From Peptoniphilaceae bacterium (GTDB lineage Bacteria; Bacillota; Clostridia; Tissierellales; Peptoniphilaceae): DNA of 64,000 nucleotides. This document shows positions 32,562 to 42,623 of the stretch, in pieces. The notes beneath the pieces were generated by a model. It did no database searches, had not been told where the DNA came from, and worked only from the letters and a program-made list of their open reading frames with translations. Position 1 is the stretch's first letter, and the number at the start of each line of letters is the position of its first letter. The stretch covers positions 1 through 64,000 of the forward strand of contig JAQYPV010000011.1 in the NCBI GenBank assembly GCA_028726605.1, read 5' to 3'. The position numbers and the translations under genes were made by a program.

Positions 32562-33428
32562 TTATCCTCTCTCTTGCTCTTCCTCCGTCGGATAATCGAC
32601 AGAAGCCAGGCACAGCCCCACCGCATAGACGTCGGCGCGCTCCAGCGTCACCAGCGCCTGCGCCATGGTGTTGCCCGTGGTGAGAAAATCGTCCACCACG
32701 ATCCCGACCCCACCACGCGCCCGCAGCATCGCAGCGTCGGACGCAACGAGGTCGAAGCGATGCTGCACATTGGCGGCACGCTCACCCTTGTTGAGCTTTT
32801 TCTGCGCCACACCGCCCGGCCGACGCGAGAGCGTCGAAACGAGCGGCATCCCCGTCGCCTCAGCCACCGCCGAAGCCAAGAGACGCGCCGGATGGCTACC
32901 GCGCAGCACCGTCTTGCGATGCGTCTGCGGAATATAACTCACCCAGTCGAGCCGGGGCAACACGGGATGCGCAACCACATAAGAGACCAGCATGCTTTGA
33001 AACACCGGCGCGTAATACGTCTTCTGCGCCATCTTGAATTCACCAAAAATCGTACGCAAAAAATTATTGTAAAACGCCGCCGTGTAAACCACATGCGGCA
33101 CCGACACATCGCCACCCTGCGCGCGCACGATAGTTTCACTCAAAAAATGCCGCGCCCCGATGGGCTCCAAGCGCGCCCCACACTGAGGACACAACCCGAA
33201 AAACGCGGAACGCCCCGGCTCCGCCGCACAATGCGGGCAGAGCGTCGCATCCACGAAAACCGCGTCCGAAAGCGCGGCATCCAGACGCTCACGCCAGCGA
33301 GACGTCCCAGCGTCGCGATGCTGTGGTTTCACGCTCCTGTTGTATCCTGGCGACCCCACGCGCCCTCCTCTCTGCCACTTACCCGCCCCGAGCACGAGTG
33401 TCGGAGCGTCACGGTGCGCCGAAGTCAT
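32562..33428 (-). CDS. comF: ComF-family phosphoribosyltransferase-like protein
   Basis: I chose the ATG at 33428, which overlaps the recD2 stop by 20 bases; no strong ribosome site is visible, so coupling is likely. The 288 residues have an N-terminal zinc ribbon (LCPHC, LCPQC), an intermediate helical region and a type-I PRTase site GIVVDDFLTTGNTMAQ. ComF proteins take part in natural transformation (DNA handling after uptake), and no reaction is established. Position next to RecD2 fits DNA processing. Confidence 0.85.
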   Translation of the reverse strand: MTSAHRDAPTLVLGAGKWQRGGRVGSPGYNRSVKPQHRDAGTSRWRERLDAALSDAVFVDATLCPHCAAEPGRSAFFGLCPQCGARLEPIGARHFLSETIVRAQGGDVSVPHVVYTAAFYNNFLRTIFGEFKMAQKTYYAPVFQSMLVSYVVAHPVLPRLDWVSYIPQTHRKTVLRGSHPARLLASAVAEATGMPLVSTLSRRPGGVAQKKLNKGERAANVQHRFDLVASDAAMLRARGGVGIVVDDFLTTGNTMAQALVTLERADVYAVGLCLASVDYPTEEEQERG

Positions 33429-35700
33429 CCGGCCACGCCCCATCCGGCGGAACGGCATCGCCCGCCCATCCCTCATCTGCCCACGCCTCATCCGTCGGCA
33501 TCTCCTCCCAGAGATCCGTCCCTTCCGCAAGCGCCCGGAGCTTCTCGTCCAGCGCCGAATTCCTCCGCTGCGTCTGATTGTTCTCCACCATGCGCCGCAG
33601 CGTCGCGGGATCCCCCACCAGCACGCAGAGCTGACGCGCGCGCGTCATGGCCGTGTAGAGAATTTGGCGCGTCTGCAAAATCGGCGCGCCTGGCACGATG
33701 GCGATGACCACACAGGGAAACTCAGACCCCTGCGACTTGTGAATGGTGATGGCATACGAGAGGTCCAGCTCCCGAAACGCCGTCGGCGGATACGTCGCCA
33801 CGCGCCCATCGAAGTTGACCTCCAGAAACGCCTCCTCCGGGTCGATCGTCGTCAAGAGGCCAAAGTCCCCATTGTAAACGCCCTCACCCGAACGCGCCTC
33901 GTCATCCAGCCACGCCAGATCGTAATTGTTGCGCGTCTGCATGACCTGATCGCCTTCGCGAAACGTGGTCTCGCCCGACAACAACTCCCGCTTCTCCGGC
34001 CGCTTGGGATTCAAGGCCCGCTGCAAGCGCTGATTGAGCGCCCAGACGCCGCACTCCCCCTTCTTCATGGCCGACAACACCTGAATGTCCTGCTGCGGAT
34101 TTAAGCCGTAGTGCTCCGGAAGCCGCCGCGTCACGAGATCCTCAATGAGATCCGCCGCATCGCGCGGTTGCGATGCCGGCAGAAAGAAGAAGTCGCCCGA
34201 TGCGTCATTCACGAGAGGCTCCAACCCCCGGCGCACGCGGTGGGCGTTCACCACGATCATCGAACGCTCCGCCTGACGGTAGATCTGCGTGAGCCGCACG
34301 ACGGGGATGACCTCCGATGCGATGAGGTCGTGCAGGACATTGCCCGCCCCCACCGAAGGCAGCTGATCCGCATCCCCCACGAGCACGAGCCGCGTACCGT
34401 CCGCCACCCCGTCCAAGAGCGCCGCCAAGAGCGGCAAATCCACCATGCTCATCTCGTCTACGATGACGGCATCCGCGTCCAACGGATTTTCGGCGTTCAC
34501 CGTGGGACCCACGGCAATCCCCGCATCGCCTCCACGATAGCCCAGCAGGCGATGCACCGTCAAGGCTTCCCGCGTCGTCGCCTGTTCCAATCGCTTCGCC
34601 GCCCGCCCCGTCGGCGCCGCGAGTTGTGTCTCCAGGCGATTCTGGTCGAACAGAGCCAAGATGGCGCGCACGATGGTGGTCTTGCCCGTGCCCGGACCGC
34701 CCGTGACGACGAGCACTCGCTCCGTGGCCGCCATCAAAATGGCATTCTTCTGCGTCTCATCCAAGACGAGGCCCACTTTGGCTTCCAGTGCCTCGGCATC
34801 CAGCGCCAGCGGCGCACCCGGCGCGCGCAGCAACTCCATCAGCCGAAACGCCGCCTGCCGCTCCGCCGTGTCCAGCCGCCAGAGCGCGTGACGCCCCTTT
34901 TCCGGCTGGGCCACGAGTTTTCCCGCGAGCTCCAAGTCGGCCAGCGCCACCGGCAAGGTCTCCGGTACCTCACTCAGAAGCCGCGCCACGCCCTGTTCCA
35001 TCTGCGCGTCCGTCAGAAAACACGCACCCTCCGACACCGCCGCATGCTCAAAGAGATACATCACGGCCGCCCGCGTGCGCGTCATCGAATCGGCCTCCAC
35101 GCCCAACTTCCGCGCAATGGCGTCCGCCGTCACAAAGCCGATCCCCCGCACCTCGTCCACCAGTCGGTACGGATCCTGGTTGATCTTCTCCTCCGCATCC
35201 TTGCCATACACGTTGAGGATCTCCTGCGCCGTCCTCGGCCCCACGCCCAGCGACTGGATGTAGATGAGCGTCGAGCGCAGCGACTCTTGCTCCCGAATGG
35301 CCTGGCGCACGGCCTCCGCCTTCTTGGGGCCAATGCCTCGCAGCGATTCCAACGCCTCCGGCTCGTTCAAAATGACGTCGATGACGTTCACGCCGTACTT
35401 TTGAACGAGCTTCGCCGCGCGCTTGGGGCCGATGTGAGGAATGGCGTCCGACGCCAAGTACCGCTCCAATTCCGCCTCCGTGGACTCCTCGCCTTTTTCA
35501 TACGACGCCACCTTGAGCTGTTCGCCGTACTTCGGGTGATACACGATTTCCCCCGAGAGCTTCAGCGGCATGCCCTCATCCAACGCAAAAAAAGTGCCCA
35601 CGCACGTCAAGGGGCCGTCTTCCGTCGACAGCACGAACACCGACCAGCCATTTTCCGCATTGCGAAAGCGGACGCGTTCCACCGTTCCCTCAACCTGCAT
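33409..35700 (-). CDS. recD2: ATP-dependent RecD2-type DNA helicase
   Basis: The ATG at 35700 is preceded by GAGGTG; the in-frame GTG six bases earlier lies in that site. The 763 residues show the N-terminal OB-like domain, two helix-hairpin-helix units (HIGPKRAAKL at 89-98; RGIGPKKAEA at 121-130), Walker A GGPGTGKT (334-341), Walker B VIVDEMSMVD, and the C-terminal KSQGSEF motif VI region. RecD2 is a 5'-3' helicase outside RecBCD, acting in replication-fork and repair processes. A C-terminal acidic/Trp-rich tail (DEAWADEGWAGD) may bind partners. It lies between murA and comF. Confidence 0.95.
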   Translation of the reverse strand: MQVEGTVERVRFRNAENGWSVFVLSTEDGPLTCVGTFFALDEGMPLKLSGEIVYHPKYGEQLKVASYEKGEESTEAELERYLASDAIPHIGPKRAAKLVQKYGVNVIDVILNEPEALESLRGIGPKKAEAVRQAIREQESLRSTLIYIQSLGVGPRTAQEILNVYGKDAEEKINQDPYRLVDEVRGIGFVTADAIARKLGVEADSMTRTRAAVMYLFEHAAVSEGACFLTDAQMEQGVARLLSEVPETLPVALADLELAGKLVAQPEKGRHALWRLDTAERQAAFRLMELLRAPGAPLALDAEALEAKVGLVLDETQKNAILMAATERVLVVTGGPGTGKTTIVRAILALFDQNRLETQLAAPTGRAAKRLEQATTREALTVHRLLGYRGGDAGIAVGPTVNAENPLDADAVIVDEMSMVDLPLLAALLDGVADGTRLVLVGDADQLPSVGAGNVLHDLIASEVIPVVRLTQIYRQAERSMIVVNAHRVRRGLEPLVNDASGDFFFLPASQPRDAADLIEDLVTRRLPEHYGLNPQQDIQVLSAMKKGECGVWALNQRLQRALNPKRPEKRELLSGETTFREGDQVMQTRNNYDLAWLDDEARSGEGVYNGDFGLLTTIDPEEAFLEVNFDGRVATYPPTAFRELDLSYAITIHKSQGSEFPCVVIAIVPGAPILQTRQILYTAMTRARQLCVLVGDPATLRRMVENNQTQRRNSALDEKLRALAEGTDLWEEMPTDEAWADEGWAGDAVPPDGAWPDDFGAP

Positions 35701-35715
35701 GTGCACCTCTATTCA

Positions 35716-36981
35716 TTATTCGCTAAATCGCTCCACGTCCGCGCCTAAGCCCCGCAGTTTCTCCTCAAAGCGGTCGTAGCCGCGGTCCAAGTGAAATACG
35801 TTGAAGACCTGTGTCTCCCCCTCCGCCACGAGGCCGGCCAACACAAGCGCCGCGCCCGCGCGCAGGTCCGTGGCGTTCACCTTGGCGCCCTTCAGCCGAT
35901 CCACCCCGCGGATGGACGCCTGATTTCCGTCCGTCACGATGAGCGCCCCCATGCGCGAGAGCTCCTTCACGTGCATGAAGCGGTTTTCAAACACCGTCTC
36001 CTCCACGTGACTCTGCCCCTGCGCGATGGTCATGAGCGCCATGAACTGCGCCTGCGCGTCCGTCGGAAAGCCTGGATACGGAAGCGTGCGAATCTTCGTC
36101 GCCTTCAAGCGGCCGTTCGAGCGCACGATGATGGCGTCGTCGTCCGTCTCCTCCAGCGACGCCCCCACTTCCCCGAGCTTCGCCAAAATCGGGCGAATGT
36201 GGTCCGAGAGCACATTTTCCACGCGCACCTCGCCCCCCGTCATCGCCGCGGCGATGAGAAACGTCAGCGCTTCGATGCGGTCCGGGATGATCGTGTGCTT
36301 CGCGCCGTGGAGCTTCTTCACGCCTTCGATGTAGATATTGGACGTGCCGGCGCCGCGCACGCGGGCCCCCATTTTGTTGAGGAAGTTCGCCAAGTCCACG
36401 ATTTCCGGCTCTTTTGCCGCATTTTCGATGATGGTCTCTCCATCGGCCAGCGTCGCCGCCATCATGATGTTCTGCGTGGCGCCCACTGACGGGAAGTCCA
36501 TGTAGACGCGCCCGCCCTTGAGGCCGCCCTGCGGGGCCTTCGCGGACACCGCACCCGGCTCTTCGTCGATCTCCGCACCCAGCGCCTGAAAGCCCTTCAG
36601 GTGCAGGTCCACCGGCCGCTCGCCGATGTTGCACCCGCCCGGCATGGACGTGTGCGCTTCGCCCAGACGAGACAGGAGTGGCCCCATCACCACAAACGAC
36701 GCGCGCATCCGATTCATGAGATCGCCCGGCGTCTCCGTCACATCCACTTTCGAAGCGTCGATGCGAAGCGTCTCGTCGTCGAGGTACTCCACCTCGGCGT
36801 GAAGCGCCTTCAGCACCTCCACCATGATCTCGATGTCGCTTAAACGCGGCACCTGGTCCAACACGACCTCCCCATCGGCCAGCAGACTCGCCGCCAAAAT
36901 GGGCAGCGCGGCATTCTTCGCGCCGCTAATTGTCACCGTGCCGTGCAGTGGACCATTTCCGCGTACACGGATGTATTCCAT
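35716..36981 (-). CDS. murA: UDP-N-acetylglucosamine 1-carboxyvinyltransferase
   Basis: The 421-residue protein has the EPSP-synthase-like fold with Lys22 (SGAKNAALPIL) and the reactive cysteine Cys117 in MPGGCNIG that fosfomycin would attack. It transfers enolpyruvate from PEP to UDP-GlcNAc, the first committed step of peptidoglycan synthesis in the cytoplasm. GAGGAG precedes the ATG. It starts nine bases after upp and ends 15 bases before recD2, so the genes share a transcript. Complete and typical. Confidence 0.97.
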   Translation of the reverse strand: MEYIRVRGNGPLHGTVTISGAKNAALPILAASLLADGEVVLDQVPRLSDIEIMVEVLKALHAEVEYLDDETLRIDASKVDVTETPGDLMNRMRASFVVMGPLLSRLGEAHTSMPGGCNIGERPVDLHLKGFQALGAEIDEEPGAVSAKAPQGGLKGGRVYMDFPSVGATQNIMMAATLADGETIIENAAKEPEIVDLANFLNKMGARVRGAGTSNIYIEGVKKLHGAKHTIIPDRIEALTFLIAAAMTGGEVRVENVLSDHIRPILAKLGEVGASLEETDDDAIIVRSNGRLKATKIRTLPYPGFPTDAQAQFMALMTIAQGQSHVEETVFENRFMHVKELSRMGALIVTDGNQASIRGVDRLKGAKVNATDLRAGAALVLAGLVAEGETQVFNVFHLDRGYDRFEEKLRGLGADVERFSE

Positions 36982-36990
36982 TTCAACTCC

Positions 36991-37620
36991 TCACTTCGTG
37001 CCAAACAGACGATCGCCCGCATCCCCCAGGCCGGGCAAGATGTACGCATTTTCGTTCAGCGCGCGGTCCATGGCCGCCACGATGATGTCCACATCCGGAT
37101 GCGCCTCTTGCACCGCTTCCACGCCCTCCGGCGCGGCGATGATGTTGACCGACGTGACCTTCTTGCAGCCCGCCTTTTTGAGGTGGTCAATGGTCGCCAC
37201 CAGCGAGCCGCCCGTCGCCAGCATGGGATCCAACACGAAGACGTCGCGGTTGGATACGTCCTGTGGCAACTTCAAGTAGTACTCCACGGGCAGGTGTGTT
37301 TCCGGATCGCGATACAGGCCGATATGGCCCACTTTGGCCGTCGGCACGATGTTCAGGAACGAATCCACCATCCCGAGGCCCGCGCGCAACACGGGCACGA
37401 TGCACAGTTTCTTGCCGCGCAGGCGCTTGCCCGTGGCCGGCTCCATGGGCGTCTCCAGTGCATAATCTTCCAATTCCAAATCGCGCATCGCCTCATAGGC
37501 CATCAGCAGGGACACCTCGGACACCAGACGTCGAAACTCGTTCGTGCCCGTGTTTTTGTCCCTCAAGATGGAAACCTTGTGTTGAATCAGCGGATGATCC
37601 AAAACCAATACCTTGCCCAT
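36991..37620 (-). CDS. upp: uracil phosphoribosyltransferase
   Basis: The 209-residue enzyme has the PRPP loop [16 protein letters not shown], the upstream [11 protein letters not shown] and the C-terminal uracil-binding end [15 protein letters not shown] (read as [10 protein letters not shown] here). It makes UMP from uracil and PRPP in pyrimidine salvage. GAGGAGG precedes the ATG. It heads the upp-murA-recD2-comF run; the 170 bases upstream carry a TAAAAT -10-like element (complement of 37654-37659). Confidence 0.97.
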   Translation of the reverse strand: MGKVLVLDHPLIQHKVSILRDKNTGTNEFRRLVSEVSLLMAYEAMRDLELEDYALETPMEPATGKRLRGKKLCIVPVLRAGLGMVDSFLNIVPTAKVGHIGLYRDPETHLPVEYYLKLPQDVSNRDVFVLDPMLATGGSLVATIDHLKKAGCKKVTSVNIIAAPEGVEAVQEAHPDVDIIVAAMDRALNENAYILPGLGDAGDRLFGTK

Positions 37621-37789
37621 GTTCGCCTCCTCTTGTGTTCTTTTTGTCCCTTTATTTTACCATGAAACCGGCAAAGCGCGGCGACTCCACGGCAATCCAC
37701 GGTCCCGCCCCGCCTCGAAATCGCACGCAGGCAAAGGCCGGCTCTCGTTCCTGCACAGAACGTAACCTTCAGCAGCTCCGCTCCGGCGC

Positions 37790-38848
37790 TTACTCCACCA
37801 GAAGCCACTTGCCGCCCGAGGCTTTTCGCAAGCGGTTCATGACAGCGATGCCCACGCCTTCCTCTGGCACCCCTACGGCGAGGATGACGTCCACGCCGGC
37901 GCGATCCAGCACGCGCATATTGTAGAAGAGCCGCTGGGCGACCGCCGGGTGCGTCGGCGCTGGTCCCATGGAGGCGTAGGTGACGCCCCCGTCCAGCCGG
38001 GCTTGAAGCGCGTCAATCTGCGGGTCGAAGGCCATGATGCCCACGCGCTTTTCCGCGGCCCGATAGCCTTCCGTGTCTTTCGCTAAGCGCGCCGTCACGG
38101 CATCGCCCGGGCCGATGTAGAGCGAAAGTGGCGCCTTCGGCGCGTAGTGGCGGTACTTCATGCCCGGCGACTTCGGCACGTCGCTGGAGACCTGGGCCGC
38201 CTCCGGCGTCACGTCCTCAATGCCGGGAAAGTCCGCCTCCAGCGTCACACGGGAGTGAAAGCCCGGACGCAAGATGACGGGCGGCGTCACGGTGAGATCG
38301 ACAACGGTGGACTCCACGCCGATGGAAGAGGACCCGCCATCCAAGATCATCGGGATGCGCCCGTCCATGTCTTCCAATACGTCCCCTGCGGTGGTGGGAC
38401 TGGGCCGTCCGCTGCGATTCGCCGACGGCGCGGCGATGGGCGTCCCGGCGGCGCGGATGAGCGCGCGCGCGATGGGGTTTTGCGGCATGCGAATGGCCAC
38501 GGTAGGACCGCCGGCCGTCACGACGTCCGGCACCAACGTCGAACGGTAGAAGATGAAGGTGATCGGCCCCGGCCAAAGGTGGGCGAGCGCCTCACGCGCC
38601 CCCGCCGGCACGGACGTGACGAGGGGGTCGAGCGCTTTGAGATCCGCGATGTGGAGGATGAGTGGATTGTCTTGGGGACGGCCCTTGGCGTCAAAAATGG
38701 CCGCCGCGGCCTTCGGGTTCAAACCATCGGCCCCCAGCCCGTAGACGGTCTCCGTCGGAAATGCAACAAGCTCCCCCTTGCGGAGGAGCTCAGCTGCTTC
38801 TCGAATCCCTGCGGCGCTTTCATCCGGCGCCGCCACGATGCGCGTCAT
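37790..38848 (-). CDS. tsaC: L-threonylcarbamoyladenylate synthase (TsaC/Sua5)
   Basis: The 352-residue protein is the long Sua5 form: a YrdC domain (AFPTETVYGLGADGLNPKAA, GRPQDNPLILHI, APSANRSGRPSPT) and, after about residue 230, a C-terminal Sua5 domain linked through KYRHYAPKAPL. It makes threonylcarbamoyl-AMP from Thr, bicarbonate and ATP for the t6A37 modification of tRNAs. Its start overlaps the ppaC stop by four bases (ATGA). Third in the ftsH-ppaC-tsaC operon. Confidence 0.95.
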   Translation of the reverse strand: MTRIVAAPDESAAGIREAAELLRKGELVAFPTETVYGLGADGLNPKAAAAIFDAKGRPQDNPLILHIADLKALDPLVTSVPAGAREALAHLWPGPITFIFYRSTLVPDVVTAGGPTVAIRMPQNPIARALIRAAGTPIAAPSANRSGRPSPTTAGDVLEDMDGRIPMILDGGSSSIGVESTVVDLTVTPPVILRPGFHSRVTLEADFPGIEDVTPEAAQVSSDVPKSPGMKYRHYAPKAPLSLYIGPGDAVTARLAKDTEGYRAAEKRVGIMAFDPQIDALQARLDGGVTYASMGPAPTHPAVAQRLFYNMRVLDRAGVDVILAVGVPEEGVGIAVMNRLRKASGGKWLLVE

Positions 38849-40497
38849 CGATGACCGTCCTTCGCGCGCGTGATGGCCGCCGTGATCTTGGGCACGAGTT
38901 GTTTCTTGCGGGACAGGACGCCCTTTCCCACGAACGCGCCGTTTTCGAGTTTTTCGTTGAATTCGCTGGCGATGGCGTCTGCATACGCGCCGTCCACGTA
39001 GATCAGGGAGTCCTCGTGGTAGATGTCCGTCATGGCGAGCACGTAGGTGTCGAGTTCTTGATCTTTGCGCAGCGCCGCCATCTCGTGGAGGAGTTGCGGA
39101 CCCATGTTGCGGCTGGCGTCGGCGTTCATGGTGAACACCTGCGCCACGTGCGCCTTCACGCCGTCGATGTCAAAGGGCTTGACGTCGGTGGTCAAGATCT
39201 CTTCCGGCGTGGAATCCGAGAGATCGGTCCCTGCGCGGAACATCTCCATGGCGTAGGTCTGCGGGTCGATGCCGGCGATGGGCGCGAGGCGCTGCAGCGC
39301 CAGGCGATCCTGCGGCGTGGTGGTCGGCGAGCGCAAGAGGAGCGTGTCCGAGATGATGGCCGAGGCCATGAGCCCGGCCGCCGTGCGGGACGGGCGCACC
39401 CCCTGCTCGAAGAACATCTGCGAGAGGATGGTGCAGGTGCAGCCCACCGGCATCACGCGGAAGTAGATGGGCGATGTCGTGGCCACGTTGGCCACGCGGT
39501 GGTGGTCGATGATCTCCAGAATTTCGGCCTGATTGAGGTCTGGAATGGACTGGGTGGACTCGTTGTGGTCCACCAGAATGACTTTTTTACGCGGTGTGTT
39601 GATGACGTGGTAGCGCGAGATCGCGCCCACGACTTCGTCGCGGCTGTTCAAGACGGGATAGGAGCGGAAGCGGGTCTTGGCCATGGTGTCACGCACTTCG
39701 TCCAGTGCGTCGTGCGTGTGGAAAGCCACGATGTTTTCGCTCGCCATGAAGTACGACACGGGCACCGCCTGCGGCAAAAAGCGCGCCGTGGCATATGTGG
39801 AATTGGGTGTGCGCAGGACGGTCACGCGATACTCTTTGCACAGTTCTTCCATCCCCTCAGCCAGCGTGGCGTTGTTGGTGAGCACCACGACCGACGCGCC
39901 GATGCGGATGGTCTCTTCCTGCGCCTTCGGGCGGTCGCCCACGACCACGATGTCGTTCTCTTTGATGATCTCGTTGACGTGATCCATGGCGTGGATGTGG
40001 ATGTCGCCTGTGCGCGGGCGCGGGTCTTCCGGCACGTACACCATCTCGCCCGAGAGCACTTCCACGATGTTTTCAAGCGGCGTCTCGGAGCGCCCGAGGA
40101 TGTTCTCATTCCAGACCGTGGCGTAGGAATTCGTGATGTTAGACAAGCTGATGACGCCCAACAGGTGCCGATTGGCGTCCACCACGGCGAGGCTGTTCTG
40201 GTGGTTTTCCTGGATGATCTGCGTCGCGCGCTTCAAGGTCGTGGTCGGCGCAATGCCGTAGGCCACGTCGTAGTCGATCTCGCCCAAAACCGGCTGCATG
40301 GAGTCCTTCAGGATGGGCGGCTCCACGTCGAAGTAGTTCAGCACGAATTTGGTCTCACGCGACAACTCCCCCAGCCGAATGGGGATGGCTTCGTAGTCGC
40401 TGGTGCGGTTCTTGAGTTCCGCATACGCCAGCGCCGAGCAGATGGAATCCGTGTCCGGCACCTGGTGGCCGGAGATGTAGACTTGCTGTTTATTCAT
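38845..40497 (-). CDS. ppaC: manganese-dependent inorganic pyrophosphatase with CBS and DRTGG domains
   Basis: The ATG at 40497 follows GAGGAGG; a GTG directly before it is in frame. The 550-residue protein is a family II (DHH) pyrophosphatase: GHQVPDTDS (N-terminal metal site) and EIIDHHR, with about 240 residues inserted that carry two CBS halves around a DRTGG domain. Such CBS-PPases are regulated by adenine nucleotides and often by diadenosine polyphosphates. It hydrolyses PPi to phosphate. It overlaps the ftsH stop by eight bases and tsaC by four. Confidence 0.95.
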   Translation of the reverse strand: MNKQQVYISGHQVPDTDSICSALAYAELKNRTSDYEAIPIRLGELSRETKFVLNYFDVEPPILKDSMQPVLGEIDYDVAYGIAPTTTLKRATQIIQENHQNSLAVVDANRHLLGVISLSNITNSYATVWNENILGRSETPLENIVEVLSGEMVYVPEDPRPRTGDIHIHAMDHVNEIIKENDIVVVGDRPKAQEETIRIGASVVVLTNNATLAEGMEELCKEYRVTVLRTPNSTYATARFLPQAVPVSYFMASENIVAFHTHDALDEVRDTMAKTRFRSYPVLNSRDEVVGAISRYHVINTPRKKVILVDHNESTQSIPDLNQAEILEIIDHHRVANVATTSPIYFRVMPVGCTCTILSQMFFEQGVRPSRTAAGLMASAIISDTLLLRSPTTTPQDRLALQRLAPIAGIDPQTYAMEMFRAGTDLSDSTPEEILTTDVKPFDIDGVKAHVAQVFTMNADASRNMGPQLLHEMAALRKDQELDTYVLAMTDIYHEDSLIYVDGAYADAIASEFNEKLENGAFVGKGVLSRKKQLVPKITAAITRAKDGHR

Positions 40498-42508
40498 CAC
40501 GCGCCTCCTCGCGCCGCAGGCGTTCCTCCAGCGCCTCTTGGACCAACTCAGAGTCGGTCTTCTTCTGTGGCTGTGCCGTGGACGAGGCCGCCGGTTCCTC
40601 CGCCGAAGGCTGGAGTTCGCCCTCCAGCGGCTCCGCCTCTTTGTTCATCTCGGCTTCGTTCGCGATCTGGATCGGCTCGCGTCCGTTCTCCACCAAGCTC
40701 TCGTTCAAAATGGTCATGAACTGCTCGCCGGTGATGGTCTCCTGATCCAACAGGAAGCGGGCGATTTTGTGCAATTGCACTTCATTTTCTTTCAAGATGG
40801 CGATGGCGGTGTCGTGTGCGTCTTTCAAGATCTTCGCCACCAAGTCGTCCACTTCCCCGGCCGTCTCGTCCGCCGCCGCGAGCTGCGCGTCGCCGCCCAA
40901 GTACTGGTTGGTCTGCGTCTCCAAGGCCATGAAGTCAAACGTCTCGCTCATCCCAAAGCGCGTCACCATGGCGCGCGCCATCTTGGTCGCCCGCTCGATG
41001 TCGTTGGACGCGCCTGTCGTCTTGGTGTGGAAGATGAGTTCCTCCGCACCGCGTCCGCCGGACAGCGTCGCGATCTCTTTGAAGATGTCCTCGCGGGTCA
41101 TGATGACTTTTTCTTCCTCGTCCACCTGCATGGTGTAGCCGAGGGCGCCCGAAGTGCGCGGGATGATGGTGATCTTCGTCACCGGCGCGGTCTCTTTCTG
41201 GATGGCCGCGACCAGCGCGTGGCCGACTTCGTGGTAGGCGATGATCTCTTTATCGCGCGTCGTGATGACGGCGTTCTTCTTCTGCTGGCCGGCGATGACG
41301 GTCTCCACGGATTCGATGAGGTCTTCCGTCGTCACGCCCGTGCGGCGTTCGCGCACGGCGCGCAACGCCCCTTCGTTCACGATGTTCGCGAGGTCCGCGC
41401 CCGACGTGCCTGCGGTCATGCGGGCCACCTGACGAAAGTCGATGCGCCCGTCCGTCTTGACCTTCTTGGCGTGGACGCGCAGGATGGCTTCGCGGCCGCG
41501 AATGTCCGGCAGTTCCACGCGCACCTGGCGGTCAAAGCGTCCCGGGCGGATGAGCGCACGGTCCAGGATTTCCGGACGATTCGTGGCGGCCAAGATGACC
41601 ACCCCGGTGTTGCCCTCAAACCCGTCCATCTCGCTCAAGAGCTGGTTTAACGTCTGTTCGCGCTCGTCGTTGCCGCCGAGGCCTGTGCCGTCGCGCTTCT
41701 TGCCGATGGCGTCGATCTCGTCGATGAAGACGATGCACGGCGCTTTTTTCTTGGCTTCTTTGAAGAGATCGCGCACTTTGGCCGCACCCATGCCGACGAA
41801 GAGTTCCACGAACTCAGAGCCGGACATGGAGAAGAACGGCACGTGTGCTTCGCCGGCGACCGCCTGGGCGAGCAGGGTCTTACCGGTGCCCGGAGGCCCC
41901 ACGAGCAGCACGCCCTTGGGCGAGACCGCGCCAATTTCCTCGTATTTCTGCGGGTTGGAGAGGAAGTCGACCACTTCCGTGAGGCTCTCCTTCGCTTCGT
42001 CCTGTCCCGCCACGTCGGCAAAGCTCTTGCCGCTCTTGGCTTTGACGTAGACTTTGGCGTTGGATTTGCCAAAGCTCATGGCCCCGGACCCTTGCATCTG
42101 CATGATGATCCGGCGACCCATCCACCACAAGAGACCCAGCGGCAAGACGAAGGTCAAGAGGAAGGCCAGAATGGGGTTGGGCGTGGTCGGAATCTCCGCG
42201 CTGAATTCGATGCCCTTGCGCTCCAAAAGGGGCGTGAGGTCGGTCTGCCACGGGCCTGTCTTCATGGTGCGCGTCATGCCTTCCGCATCTTTCACTTCGA
42301 ACGTGTACCCGGTGGCGCTCTGCTGGACTTTGGTCACTTGATCCTCTTGGATCATCTGTTGGAATTTGGAAAAGGACACTTCTTCAATTCTCGACTCGTT
42401 CACCATCGGTCTGACGATGAGTTGCAAGAGCAAGAGAAAGATGAAGACGCCCAAGTAGTACATGATGATGGGGCGCTTTTGCGGCTTATCCCCGTTGTTG
42501 TCGTTCAA
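40490..42508 (-). CDS. ftsH: ATP-dependent zinc metalloprotease FtsH
   Basis: A TTG start with AAGAGG upstream gives 672 residues. Two membrane helices (about 13-33 and 113-131) flank a short external domain. The AAA+ part has Walker A GPPGTGKT (204-211), Walker B IVFIDEIDAIG and the second region of homology RPGRFDRQV. The protease site is HEVGH (426-430; Val replaces the usual Ala). A Glu/Pro-rich tail ends the protein. FtsH degrades membrane and regulatory proteins. The gene reads leftward from the mirrored promoter region at 42545-42618. Confidence 0.97.
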   Translation of the reverse strand: MNDNNGDKPQKRPIIMYYLGVFIFLLLLQLIVRPMVNESRIEEVSFSKFQQMIQEDQVTKVQQSATGYTFEVKDAEGMTRTMKTGPWQTDLTPLLERKGIEFSAEIPTTPNPILAFLLTFVLPLGLLWWMGRRIIMQMQGSGAMSFGKSNAKVYVKAKSGKSFADVAGQDEAKESLTEVVDFLSNPQKYEEIGAVSPKGVLLVGPPGTGKTLLAQAVAGEAHVPFFSMSGSEFVELFVGMGAAKVRDLFKEAKKKAPCIVFIDEIDAIGKKRDGTGLGGNDEREQTLNQLLSEMDGFEGNTGVVILAATNRPEILDRALIRPGRFDRQVRVELPDIRGREAILRVHAKKVKTDGRIDFRQVARMTAGTSGADLANIVNEGALRAVRERRTGVTTEDLIESVETVIAGQQKKNAVITTRDKEIIAYHEVGHALVAAIQKETAPVTKITIIPRTSGALGYTMQVDEEEKVIMTREDIFKEIATLSGGRGAEELIFHTKTTGASNDIERATKMARAMVTRFGMSETFDFMALETQTNQYLGGDAQLAAADETAGEVDDLVAKILKDAHDTAIAILKENEVQLHKIARFLLDQETITGEQFMTILNESLVENGREPIQIANEAEMNKEAEPLEGELQPSAEEPAASSTAQPQKKTDSELVQEALEERLRREEARDE

Positions 42509-42544
42509 ATCGAACCTCTTTCTAGATTAAAACGCTTTGAATTT

Positions 42545-42618
42545 GCTTCATTATACCCATTAAATGTGGCGCGGGCGTGTTTATCTTGGGCGTGTTCGCA
42601 TTAAGGGTATAATGAAGC
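42545..42618. promoter_or_regulatory. mirrored divergent promoters for ftsH and the SPFH gene
   Basis: The arms 42545-42566 and 42599-42618 are near-perfect inverse copies, each containing TATAAT (minus strand at 42550-42555, plus strand at 42608-42613). On the plus strand TTGGGC (42586-42591) is a possible -35 with a 16-base spacer. The two genes therefore start from almost identical, opposed -10 regions only 50 bases apart and are likely co-regulated. Confidence 0.6.
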
Positions 42619-42623
42619 CAGCA

